A DNA stretch of 47,537 bases. It comes from a virus. Both the position numbers and the translations under genes were made by a program. The stretch's first letter is position 1; each line of letters starts with the position of its first letter. Positions 34,979 through 41,523 of this stretch are shown one piece after another. Under the pieces are notes generated by a model. The model searched no databases. It worked only from the letters and a program-made list of their open reading frames with translations, and was not told the DNA's origin. Location: the IMG/VR virus record IMGVR_UViG_3300010430_000078, positions 1 through 47,537 of that record. One strand, given 5' to 3'.

Positions 34979-35007
34979 ACCCTAGCATACTTTGACTCAA
35001 AAGTCAA
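34979..35007 (-). promoter_or_regulatory. Weak promoter candidate with GANTC in the spacer
   Basis: Minus-strand TTGACT (35002-35007), 17 bp, TAGGGT (34979-34984, three of six to consensus). The -35 box is one arm of the inverted repeat TTGACT-N4-AGTCAA, and the spacer contains a GANTC site. The predicted leader to the gene at 34914 is about 58 nt. Confidence 0.4.
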
Positions 35008-35082
35008 CCCCTAAAATGAATCGGAGGTTATGACTCTTGAGCCAAAGCTGTTATGCGAGTGTTAATTACATATGATTACGAA

Positions 35083-35523
35083 TCAGTCAACCCAGAAGGG
35101 AAAGTGTGGCGCGCAATCTGGATATGCAGATTCATAGGAGTCACGGATTTGATCTATCTGGTATGAGTTGAAATTGATACGATTGTTTGGCTCGCAGATG
35201 TGGGCATAAGCTTCGTATTCGGGGGAGTCCATGCAATCTGCAACCCGCTGTAAGGTTAAGCCGGGGAATGGTGAGTCACCAGATAGGTCGGTTGTGGTTT
35301 GCTCAGCTACTTTGCGTTCCAAGATTGCGTGCTTGTCGAAAGTAGTTGCATCCGGCAATTTTGCAGGGGATAGTTCAATTTGAATCACAATATCATTTCG
35401 ATGCCGGACTTTGCGGATTTCTGTCATTGCGCGAATCAACATTTCAGACAGTGCAGCGCGGCCTAGTGAAGTGCGATTAGAGCCTACCGTGATTCGCCCA
35501 AAGAGTGGAGTTTCAGGATTCAT
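35083..35523 (-). CDS. Unknown protein (146 aa)
   Basis: Start set at ATG 35523 with GGAG 6 bases upstream; other ATG codons at 35529 and 35535 are too close to that site. It overlaps the end of the previous gene by 11 bases. Sequence is mixed: FGRITVGSNRTSLGRAALSEMLIRAM, then NDIVIQIELSPAKL, and an aromatic C-terminal end (SYQIDQIRDSYESAYPDCAPHFPFWVD). No family recognised. A small early protein by position. Confidence 0.7.
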   Translation of the reverse strand: MNPETPLFGRITVGSNRTSLGRAALSEMLIRAMTEIRKVRHRNDIVIQIELSPAKLPDATTFDKHAILERKVAEQTTTDLSGDSPFPGLTLQRVADCMDSPEYEAYAHICEPNNRINFNSYQIDQIRDSYESAYPDCAPHFPFWVD

Positions 35524-35848
35524 AGTCATCTCCATCGATCACAGGCTTGGCTGCGTCGGCGGCTTGTTTGTCTAGTAATTCATCCTCGCCAGCAAATACT
35601 GACTCAAGCATTGATTTCATGTCTTCATCTAAGGCTGACTGGCCAGCGCCTTTGACATCGATTCCCCTGCCTGCGTCTTCTTTGCTGCGCCCTATTCCTA
35701 TGACGATGCGAGTCGCCATTGAGGTCTTAGACATTTTTCCGGCCAACCAGAGCAGGCTTTCACTAAGAGTCCCGTTGAAGAATTGACCTACGTCTTGTGA
35801 GTCACCGATGTTGCGGCAGGCGATGTGGATTTGTGTGTTTGCTCTCAT
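35513..35848 (-). CDS. Unknown protein (111 aa)
   Basis: Start at ATG 35848 with AAGGA 8 bases upstream. N-terminal strands (NTQIHIACRNIG, ESLLWLAGKMSKTSMATRIVIGIGRSK) followed by an acidic C-terminal tail (DEDMKSMLESVFAGEDELLDKQAADAAKP, GDDYES). The acidic tail could mimic DNA or bind a basic partner; this is speculation. Family not recognised. Confidence 0.7.
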   Translation of the reverse strand: MRANTQIHIACRNIGDSQDVGQFFNGTLSESLLWLAGKMSKTSMATRIVIGIGRSKEDAGRGIDVKGAGQSALDEDMKSMLESVFAGEDELLDKQAADAAKPVIDGDDYES

Positions 35849-35864
35849 TTGTGATTCCTTTAAG

Positions 35865-36071
35865 TTAGGCCCAGCCAAGGGCTTGACGAGCGATGTGGTA
35901 ATCTAGTTGATCTTGCGGCTTCATGTAAGGTGGGTGACTCATAGAACGCTTTTGCGACCAAACTCGGTCCTCGCTGGCATTCGACAAGTTGAACTGTTGG
36001 ACCATAATACAATCAAGGTCTTTGTTTGGAGTAAAGCTATACGAGAAGTTTTGACTGGTTGAATGAGTCAT
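35865..36071 (-). CDS. Unknown small protein (68 aa)
   Basis: Polar protein with no hydrophobic core pattern that I recognise (NFSYSFTPNKDLDCIMVQQFN, YMKPQDQLDYHIARQALGWA). AAGGA lies 7 bases before the ATG at 36071, which overlaps the stop of the small membrane protein (TAATG). Fourth gene of the short chain that begins the leftward arm. Confidence 0.7.
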   Translation of the reverse strand: MTHSTSQNFSYSFTPNKDLDCIMVQQFNLSNASEDRVWSQKRSMSHPPYMKPQDQLDYHIARQALGWA

Positions 36072-36214
36072 TATCTATCCTTTCTAAAGAAACTCACCAA
36101 AGCGCCGATTGTTATGCTTGTGACTCCACCTAGGATCACCCAACATATAAGCAATTGGATCATTACGATAGGGTTTGGGAGTCGCAAGAACTCATTTGAA
36201 AGATTTTCGAGCAT
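36071..36214 (-). CDS. Small single-pass membrane protein (47 aa)
   Basis: Reads M-LENLSNEFLRLPNP, then one hydrophobic segment of about 25 residues (IVMIQLLICWVILGG and VTSITIGALV), then a basic SFFRKDR tail: a typical N-out or N-in single-pass membrane microprotein. AAGGA lies 10 bases before ATG 36214. Its start is inside the 33-residue gene upstream, and its stop overlaps the next ATG (TAATG), so coupling supports it as real. Being among the first genes expressed, it could act on the host membrane, for example in superinfection exclusion, but that is inference. Confidence 0.6.
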   Translation of the reverse strand: MLENLSNEFLRLPNPIVMIQLLICWVILGGVTSITIGALVSFFRKDR

Positions 36215-36293
36215 CTGTTTGGATTCCTTCTACTGGGCTTTGCGCTTGTTTTGCCCGGTGGTACTCTTCGTAGGTGCTGCGCACGGGACTCAT
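36192..36293 (-). CDS. Very small polar protein (33 aa)
   Basis: Begins at ATG 36293, overlapping the stop of the previous gene (ATGA), and encodes SPVRSTYEEYHRAKQAQSP and a short tail. It has no convincing ribosome site of its own, so translation would depend on coupling. It overlaps the membrane protein gene by 23 bases. Its coding status rests on the tight overlaps on both sides. Confidence 0.45.
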   Translation of the reverse strand: MSPVRSTYEEYHRAKQAQSPVEGIQTDARKSFK

Positions 36294-36418
36294 AACCTAA
36301 TAGACCAGCGTTTCCGGCCCAGCTTCAGGATAAACCGCCTATAGGCTGAGTCCCAATAAATTCGGTACTTTTTTCGGGGAGGCCCGGATTGGCTTCGCAT
36401 GATTCGTCTTATTCGCAT
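36290..36418 (-). CDS. Small highly basic protein, first gene of the leftward arm (42 aa)
   Basis: ATG 36418 follows AAAGGAG at 7 bases, one of the best ribosome sites in the genome. The product is very basic (MRIRRIMRSQSGPPRKKYRI, then AYRRFILKLGRKRWSIRL) with about 15 Arg/Lys in 42 residues, so RNA, DNA or polymerase binding is plausible. The mRNA leader from the promoter at 36526-36554 would be about 100 nt. It overlaps the next small gene by 4 bases. No family recognised. Confidence 0.6.
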   Translation of the reverse strand: MRIRRIMRSQSGPPRKKYRIYWDSAYRRFILKLGRKRWSIRL

Positions 36419-36525
36419 GGTTTGACTCCTTTACTGATTCGCTGCTTGTTTGCTTGCAGCTTCGCTGTTTGCGGATTTGTTTGGGTTTGATTCATACTCT
36501 TCGGATGCGCCTCCGGCGGCTACTT

Positions 36526-36554
36526 ATTGTCTCATGCTTGAATCAATATGTCAA
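36526..36554 (-). promoter_or_regulatory. Main leftward promoter candidate
   Basis: Minus-strand TTGACA (36549-36554), exactly 17 bp, GACAAT (36526-36531). The spacer contains a GANTC site (GATTC) and ends GCATGA, so that GCATGAGAC spans spacer and -10, the same word as in the promoter at 37355. An inverted repeat GGCTAG-N4-CTAGCC (36555-36570) touches the -35 box on its upstream side, the position expected for an activator or repressor. Confidence 0.65.
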
Positions 36555-36631
36555 GGCTAGATTTCTAGCCACTCTAGCGACTCTAGCCAATCTCCTAGTC
36601 TCCTAGCCCTAGCCTAGCCTGTTCAACCTAG
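36555..36631. repeat. CTAG-rich repeat cluster 1
   Basis: Nine CTAG tetramers start at 36557, 36565, 36574, 36583, 36595, 36603, 36609, 36614 and 36628, most within (C/T)CTAGCC or CTCTAGC. The first two form the inverted repeat GGCTAG-ATTT-CTAGCC. The plus strand is strongly C-rich here. Such iterated short words are typical of binding sites for an origin or operator protein. Confidence 0.8.
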
Positions 36632-36680
36632 ACTCTCACCTACTCCCTCACCCCTTGGCTACAAGTCCAGTCAGTACCAT

Positions 36681-36689
36681 TGTGCATAA
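36681..36689 (-). promoter_or_regulatory. DnaA-box match
   Basis: Minus strand reads TTATGCACA, nine of nine to the TTATNCACA consensus. A single perfect copy was seen in the control region; weaker boxes were not searched exhaustively. Confidence 0.6.
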
Positions 36690-36808
36690 CCCCCCGCTTG
36701 TAATTTTCTAAATATATATCCCAAGGACTCAGGACACATACAATACCCAAGACTCACCACAACACCTTAGCCGCCGGAGTCATAGGGCTTGAGTCACACA
36801 CATACCGC

Positions 36809-36907
36809 CTAGGGCTGGCCGGCTGGGGCAGGGAATGGCTCAAGGTCAAACACACTAGACTAGGACTAGGATGACTACTAACTCCACTAGCCTCACTAGC
36901 TTTCTAG
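36809..36907. repeat. CTAG-rich repeat cluster 2
   Basis: Seven more CTAG tetramers start at 36809, 36855, 36860, 36866, 36887, 36896 and 36904, including GACTAGGACTAGG and CACTAGC words. With cluster 1 this gives 16 copies in about 350 bp, against one or two expected. The stretch 36911-37120 that follows holds two weak overlapping reading frames on opposite strands and the -10-like TATACT at 37077-37082, but nothing I can call with confidence. Confidence 0.7.
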
Positions 36908-37120
36908 CCTCGTTACTTCTGACTCCGATCAACCTTCCGTCTGCTTTGCTTCTGGTCCCGATTACCCTGGCTTCCGGGTTTTTTCCGCTCGCCGGAGTTT
37001 TGTTGCCGTTTGACTCGCTTCATCGCATTTCTTGCACAACTCATCGCACGCGCCGCGCAATCGCCCGCGCATTCGCTATACTCGTACACGGCACACACGC
37101 CACGCATAGGAGAACTCACA

Positions 37121-37351
37121 ATGCTTAACAAATTTCAGGAACTCGACACTCGAATTGCTGCCGCGCAGGATCGCGCCGACTTGCTTTCACTCGCTGAACT
37201 CTTGGAATCCCTCACCCATGACGCACACGAAGCTGTCAAGCTAGGTGAATACGAAACCGCCCTCGGCCTTTTGGAAACTTTGCCGGGCGTGCGCTCTGGC
37301 ATTAGCAGCGCATTGCAAACCAAAATTCGCGGGAAGCGCATAGCAAAGTAG
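37121..37351 (+). CDS. Small helical protein, first gene of the rightward arm (76 aa)
   Basis: Start at ATG 37121 because AGGAG lies 8 bases upstream. The product is helical with leucines in heptad-like spacing (NKFQELDTRIAAAQDRADLLSLAELLESL, EYETALGLLETLPGVRSGI) and a basic end (TKIRGKRIAK). A TATACT element at 37077-37082 could be its -10 box; no matching -35 is seen. Family not recognised. It precedes a promoter and the 290-residue gene. Confidence 0.75.
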   Translation: MLNKFQELDTRIAAAQDRADLLSLAELLESLTHDAHEAVKLGEYETALGLLETLPGVRSGISSALQTKIRGKRIAK

Positions 37352-37354
37352 CCC

Positions 37355-37383
37355 TTGACCCTCTCTATCGTGCATGAGACTAT
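37355..37383 (+). promoter_or_regulatory. Rightward promoter candidate
   Basis: TTGACC (37355-37360), 17 bp, GACTAT (37378-37383). It starts 3 bases after the stop of the previous gene. The segment GCATGAGAC(A/T)AT(A/T)A across the -10 is shared with the main leftward promoter. The leader to the ATG at 37450 would be about 60 nt. Confidence 0.55.
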
Positions 37384-37449
37384 TACCTAGTCGCGGGGGC
37401 ACGAAACACATTCCGCGACTTACAACCAACCAAAGAAAGTGACTTACAC

Positions 37450-38322
37450 ATGACTGAGCAAACCACATCCGAAGACAAGGCGCAGACTGTCCTTGAGGAC
37501 ATGGACCAGCGCCGCTTGTTCGACTCCACCGACGAGGCAACCGCCTATATCCAAAAGTGCCAGACTGACTTCAGCGACTTCGGCAATTTCCCGGTCGCTG
37601 CCGTAGGACTCACTGACGCCGGCGACTTTGATCCCGAAATCTATCACGATGGGATGCAAGTCGCAGTTTCGGTAGTGACAAAGCGCGGCGATGGCCCGAA
37701 CTCCACGACCGTTCATTGCATCACGATCTGGCCAGCGCCTAGGCTGGAATCAATTCTTGAGGATGCGCAGGGACGCGAATGGCTCACTGGCATCATGGAG
37801 AAGGAACTCAACCACGTTGCAGTTCGCCAGATTCGCAAGGCCACTGACGCTGCCGAAATCGCGGAAGCCGTTGGCTCCATGCCTTCAAGCGTTGCCGACT
37901 TCACGACTTCGGGCCGTGAGAGCACCAGCGGAATCCTCGAAACCTACAATCAGCTTTGGCAGGTTATCAAGAAAGGCATGGGTGCCAAGTCCAAGCCGTG
38001 GGCATTGCGCAACTTCAGCAAGAAGGAAATGCGCAAGGCGATGGAATCCGCCAGCTACGCGAGCGCGGTATATCCCAACATCGAAGACCGCACTAACAGC
38101 AAGGGAGAGAAGGAATCGCTTTTCGTACTGGCCATTATGTTTGGCCAAATGCTCGCTAAGCAAGAATCCCTCGACCCTACCATCTTTGACCGGATGGCCG
38201 CGCACCGCGACGAACGCGACATTGCAGTTCAGGACGATGAGGAAGAATTCGACCTTGAAGCAATGGCCGCAAGTCTCGTGCAGCCTGCGGAAACAGAAGA
38301 CGCCGAAACTGTCGAGGCTTGA
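37450..38322 (+). CDS. Unknown acidic-tailed protein (290 aa)
   Basis: A folded-looking N-terminal two thirds (FSDFGNFPVAAVGLTDAGDF, QVAVSVVTKRGD, STTVHCITIWPAP) followed by helical parts and a very acidic end (RDIAVQDDEEEFDLEAMAASLV, ETEDAETVEA). It has its own promoter upstream and a strong terminator 17 bases after the stop, so it is expressed as a single-gene unit, suggesting an abundant protein. A DNA-binding or host-interacting protein is possible, and the acidic tail is reminiscent of SSB-type proteins, but no family is recognised. Confidence 0.8.
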   Translation: MTEQTTSEDKAQTVLEDMDQRRLFDSTDEATAYIQKCQTDFSDFGNFPVAAVGLTDAGDFDPEIYHDGMQVAVSVVTKRGDGPNSTTVHCITIWPAPRLESILEDAQGREWLTGIMEKELNHVAVRQIRKATDAAEIAEAVGSMPSSVADFTTSGRESTSGILETYNQLWQVIKKGMGAKSKPWALRNFSKKEMRKAMESASYASAVYPNIEDRTNSKGEKESLFVLAIMFGQMLAKQESLDPTIFDRMAAHRDERDIAVQDDEEEFDLEAMAASLVQPAETEDAETVEA

Positions 38323-38338
38323 TCTTCTAACTCACACG

Positions 38339-38373
38339 AAGGGGCGGGCTGGCAACTCGCCCCTTTTCTTTTA
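38339..38373 (+). terminator. Strong intrinsic terminator
   Basis: AAGGGGCG (38339-38346) pairs with CGCCCCTT (38358-38365), 11-nt loop, followed by TTCTTTTA (U-rich). It ends the rightward unit of the 290-residue protein and insulates the packaging genes. Confidence 0.9.
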
Positions 38374-38734
38374 TCCGTGAGTAGAACAAACGGAGAACGC
38401 CCAAAAATTTCGCCTCGCTTCGCTCGGATTTAATTGACTTCGCTTACGCTCAGACTCTTTATATATATTAGTTAGTCATACTCATAGATCTTACGCTTAG
38501 TATGACTCCTTAGTTCTTCTGGCTAGCTGGTTGCTGTCCCTTCGAATGACTCGCTACGCTCGACTCTGTTGTTTGTTTTGCGCAGGGCCTTGTCCACCAT
38601 GAGTCCTTGTGTGAGTCACAGTAATTACTAAGGGGGGCGGGGGTATCCCCCCATTTCGAAATTGGCCCCGCGCTCTTAATATGGACCCCACAATGTGTAA
38701 CAAAAAAATAATTTTCAACAAAAGGAAATGAGTC
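38374..38734. other. Non-coding structured interval between early and late rightward units
   Basis: No credible gene in about 360 bp. It contains a 9-bp inverted repeat AGTCATACT (38474-38482) with AGTATGACT (38499-38507), four related CGCT(T/A)CGCT-like words (near 38413, 38443, 38489, 38549), a GGGGGTATCCCCC hairpin starting at 38641, the palindrome ATTTCGAAAT at 38655-38664, and TTGACT at 38434 followed by a TATATATAT run that could be a weak promoter. It lies just upstream of the terminase genes, so an operator or packaging-site role is possible. Confidence 0.6.
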
Positions 38735-38890
38735 ATGCATGAATCTTACGCACAAGTCTACGCAGCCGCATATCAAAGTTCCGGGGAGCATTCCGGGATG
38801 GAGGCCCGCACGAATCCCGAAACCGCACGCGAGAACGCAGAAGCCGCCGTTTTCCACTTCCGGGATCTTATGACTCGCTTGAATAACTAG
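38735..38890 (+). CDS. Small unknown protein before the terminase (51 aa)
   Basis: ATG 38735 follows AAAAGGAAATG with good spacing. The product (MHESYAQVYAAAYQSSGEHS, then a charged helix EARTNPETARENAEAAVFHF, ending DLMTRLNN) is helical and polar. The next gene's promoter starts 8 bases after its stop. No family recognised, and its overlap with nothing makes the call rest on the ribosome site and reading frame alone. Confidence 0.6.
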   Translation: MHESYAQVYAAAYQSSGEHSGMEARTNPETARENAEAAVFHFRDLMTRLNN

Positions 38891-38898
38891 TTTACTGC

Positions 38899-38927
38899 TT
38901 GACACACAAAGACCAGTATAGGATACT
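38899..38927 (+). promoter_or_regulatory. Late/packaging promoter candidate
   Basis: TTGACA (38899-38904), 17 bp, GATACT (38922-38927); TACTAT at 38924-38929 is an alternative -10 with a 19-bp spacer. The expected transcription start, about 38934-38937, falls on or beside the A of the small-terminase ATG at 38935. Confidence 0.6.
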
Positions 38928-38934
38928 ATAAGTC

Positions 38935-39612
38935 ATGAGTGGCGCCCTAACTGTTGAGTCCCTGGAGACGATTCTTGGTCGGGAGGTGGAGGAGATTCAC
39001 CTGACCGTCGCGAAGAGTAATGTACTCGGACTCGACCCCGATACGATTGCCCATACGCTTGGAGTCTCGAAAGCCGAGATAGAAGAGCTGATGGAAACTC
39101 AGGACTACAAGGACATACGACTCCTTGTTGGTGCCGAAGAAGCGAAAGATCGCGTCGAACGTGACGGTGGATGGGACGGAATCGAAAGCACCGCAGTCCG
39201 CAAACTTATGAGAAGGACGGCCCTCGAAAATGACACGGATACCTTGTTACGAATCGCAGCAGTCGCCAACAAGGCACAGCGACGAACAGCTCCTCCAAAG
39301 GAGTCGGTCCTTGATCCAAGCCAAGCAGGAGCGCGAGTTCCTCTGTCTCTTACACGACGATTCACCGAGAAGCTCAACGGACAGGGCCAGGTTACCGAGC
39401 GGTCTGAGACTCAACAGATCAGCGTGCTAAACGGATCGGCGGTCAACCCAAGTTTCAAAGAAGTTAACTCGCTGTTGCAGGGTGATGTGACTCCTACACC
39501 GCAGGTGCCACGGACGAACCTAGCCATTCAGCAACAGCGGCAAGTCGAAGTCGAAGAAGATTTCAGCCTAGAGAGTCTCCGAGAAATGGCGAAAGGAATT
39601 AAAGATGGCTAG
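38935..39612 (+). CDS. terS: Terminase small subunit (225 aa)
   Basis: A helix-turn-helix segment lies at residues 32-54 (LGLDPDTIAHTLGVSKAEIEEL), as in small terminases that bind the packaging site. The centre is helical and basic (AVRKLMRRTAL, LLRIAAVANKAQRR), and the C-terminal part is disordered with a final acidic EDFSLESLREM. It sits two genes before the large terminase. No Shine-Dalgarno sequence is evident and the promoter lies so close that the mRNA may be leaderless. Assigned from HTH and position. Confidence 0.7.
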   Translation: MSGALTVESLETILGREVEEIHLTVAKSNVLGLDPDTIAHTLGVSKAEIEELMETQDYKDIRLLVGAEEAKDRVERDGGWDGIESTAVRKLMRRTALENDTDTLLRIAAVANKAQRRTAPPKESVLDPSQAGARVPLSLTRRFTEKLNGQGQVTERSETQQISVLNGSAVNPSFKEVNSLLQGDVTPTPQVPRTNLAIQQQRQVEVEEDFSLESLREMAKGIKDG

Positions 39613-39961
39613 TATTGGAATCGGGGGAGACCCCGAAAACTACATGCAGGCGCCGAGGATTCAGGCTGCGGACGGTGGCTTGGCAGGTAAGTTTATCGCC
39701 AGTCTGTTGGACAAGATAGGAGTCAACAAGCAGGTGGGTACCGGCGAACCGGCTTCGGGGGGCGGCAAGGAGTCAGAGATGGTTGAGCCTGAGATTCTCA
39801 CAGGTGGCCCCGCCGCAGCCTCCCCGAGTCCTGGAGGATTCCCAGCCTTAGACGCGGCCAGCCAGGTTTTTCCTGCGCAAGACACCGAGTCAGAGTGGGG
39901 TAAGCGTTGGCTGAACTCCTTGCGCCCAATTGGAAGTATTGATCCCAACGACACGTTCTAA
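39605..39961 (+). CDS. Unknown Gly/Pro-rich protein between the terminase genes (118 aa)
   Basis: Overlaps the small terminase by 8 bases and the large terminase by 1 base (TAATG). Gly-, Pro- and Ser-rich, largely disordered (SIGIGGDPENYMQAPRIQ, GTGEPASGGGKESEM, GPAAASPSPGGF), with a short ordered end (WGKRWLNSLRPIGSIDPNDTF). The overlaps show translational coupling. It may be a packaging or head-completion accessory, but no family is recognised. Confidence 0.7.
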   Translation: MASIGIGGDPENYMQAPRIQAADGGLAGKFIASLLDKIGVNKQVGTGEPASGGGKESEMVEPEILTGGPAAASPSPGGFPALDAASQVFPAQDTESEWGKRWLNSLRPIGSIDPNDTF

Positions 39962-41523
39962 TGGAAGCCTACGACGACCTTCACAAGCTCGACACTGAGT
40001 CAGAGCGGGATAATGATCCCAATACGCGCCCGGAAACGGTTGACGCGGTTGCGAGTCGTGGGGAAATCATAGATCGGTTGGAACGGGACGGTGAGTTCTT
40101 CATCGAGTTCTTCTTGGCCGAGGAGCTTACGAGTCCCGTTCCTTTCTTTCACCATGGGGAGATATGGCCGCTACTCACCGACACCGCGATGCAGCGAGTC
40201 CTACTTGCGATTCCTCGCGATCACGCGAAAACGACCTTGTCGAAACTCGCCGTAGTTTGGTATTTTCTATTTTCTAACTCACGGTTTTGCGTGTATCTGT
40301 CGAATACCAACACAATCGCTAAGAATGCCTGTAAGGATATCATGGGGTACTTTGACTCCCCGAACTTCAAGGCGACTTTCGGCGGGATCAAGAGGATCAA
40401 GGAGTCAGAGACAGATTCACTCTGGATTTTCGAGGTCACCATGCGTGACGGGAGAACTAAGAGGTGTATCTTACGCGCAGTTGGCGCAGGCCAGCAGATG
40501 CGAGGAATCAACATCGACAACCAACGTCCCGATATCGCAGTCGTGGATGACGTTGAAGATAACGAGAACACTGACTCAGAACTCCTACAGCGAAAGCTAG
40601 ATCGTTGGGTGTTCGGGCCTTTCATTAAGGCACTCGCAAGGCGCAAGAAAATCATCTGGCTCGGCAATATGTTGCAGAAGACTTCCTTGCTGGCACGACT
40701 TTCGACTCGCCCTAACTGGAACCCAATTAAGTTCGGTGCGTTGGTCAAGGATGCAGCTACCGGTGAGTTACGCCCCCTTTGGCCTGAACGCTGGAGTATG
40801 CATGAATTAGTCGAGGACTTCGAAGAGTACAAAGACATGGGACTCGTCGAAACCTGGATGTGTGAAATGATGAACATGCCGGGGCACGGGGTGGACGGAT
40901 TCACGCAAGAACAAATCAACTTCGCGCCGGTGCCAGGCAGTGACGAGATTCTCGCGGCTTGGCTTATCCTTGACCCGGCGTTCGGCGAGAAAGCGACCAA
41001 CGATGACTCATCAATCACTGTTCATGTCCTACCTAAGGATGGGCCTCCGATGGTGGTCGAGCACAGGACTGGCAAGTTCAAGGAGGACGAGTTATTCGAT
41101 TTGATGTACAACCTGGGACTCAAGTGGAACGCCTGGGTCTGGGGGATTGAAGCTGTCGCGGCTCAGCGAGTCCTGATACCATTCTTCCAGCTTTTGCTGG
41201 TCACGAAACTTATGAATCACTCAGTCGAGATAGTTCCACTGATGGCCGGCAAAGGCGACCCGAAGATATCACGAATCAAATCCTGGGTCGCCTTAATGGC
41301 CAAAGGTGAGTACGCTGTCTATGAGGGTGCGGTCGAGATTACGACTCAGCTTCTGGACTACAACATGAAAAAGACCTCGAACAGGGATGACTTGATTGAC
41401 TCCTGCGCGTATGGTCCGCAGATGCTACTTCAGTATGAGGGATTGCTGTTTGCCGCCTACCAGGGTGTAGATGAGTCACAGGTCCCCAAAACCATCTATG
41501 GAACGGAGATGTCACGTGTATGA
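39961..41523 (+). CDS. terL: Terminase large subunit (520 aa)
   Basis: ATPase half: Walker A-like AIPRDHAKTT (83-92, an RDHAKTT variant used by many podovirus terminases) and Walker B DIAVVDDVED (191-200). Nuclease half: LILDPAFGEKA (Asp338), WGIEAV (Glu397) and a late DDLIDSCAYG acidic motif. Length is normal for the family. It cuts the concatemer and drives DNA into the procapsid through the portal encoded next, whose GTG start lies inside the last codons of this gene. Confidence 0.95.
   Translation: MEAYDDLHKLDTESERDNDPNTRPETVDAVASRGEIIDRLERDGEFFIEFFLAEELTSPVPFFHHGEIWPLLTDTAMQRVLLAIPRDHAKTTLSKLAVVWYFLFSNSRFCVYLSNTNTIAKNACKDIMGYFDSPNFKATFGGIKRIKESETDSLWIFEVTMRDGRTKRCILRAVGAGQQMRGINIDNQRPDIAVVDDVEDNENTDSELLQRKLDRWVFGPFIKALARRKKIIWLGNMLQKTSLLARLSTRPNWNPIKFGALVKDAATGELRPLWPERWSMHELVEDFEEYKDMGLVETWMCEMMNMPGHGVDGFTQEQINFAPVPGSDEILAAWLILDPAFGEKATNDDSSITVHVLPKDGPPMVVEHRTGKFKEDELFDLMYNLGLKWNAWVWGIEAVAAQRVLIPFFQLLLVTKLMNHSVEIVPLMAGKGDPKISRIKSWVALMAKGEYAVYEGAVEITTQLLDYNMKKTSNRDDLIDSCAYGPQMLLQYEGLLFAAYQGVDESQVPKTIYGTEMSRV

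Larger units (their letters stand above)
36632..36910. other. Putative replication origin core
   Basis: The gap between the divergent arms. TGTGCATAA at 36681-36689 is the reverse complement of TTATGCACA, a perfect match to the DnaA-box consensus TTATNCACA. An A+T-rich patch with AATATATAT lies at about 36700-36719. CTAG clusters flank both on the two sides. Both arms would be transcribed away from it. All this fits an origin using host DnaA, but no single-strand or marker-frequency evidence exists here. Confidence 0.5.

Noticed and set aside
36871-37131. Two overlapping frames on opposite strands in the control region (a hydrophobic one rightward, a basic one leftward)
   Set aside because: Each overlaps the ribosome site or start of the gene at 37121, and neither has a convincing own ribosome site. 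They remain possible but unsupported.
40221-41018. 265-codon frame antisense to the large terminase
   Set aside because: A Ser/Pro/Leu-rich shadow of the terminase coding strand with no ribosome site.
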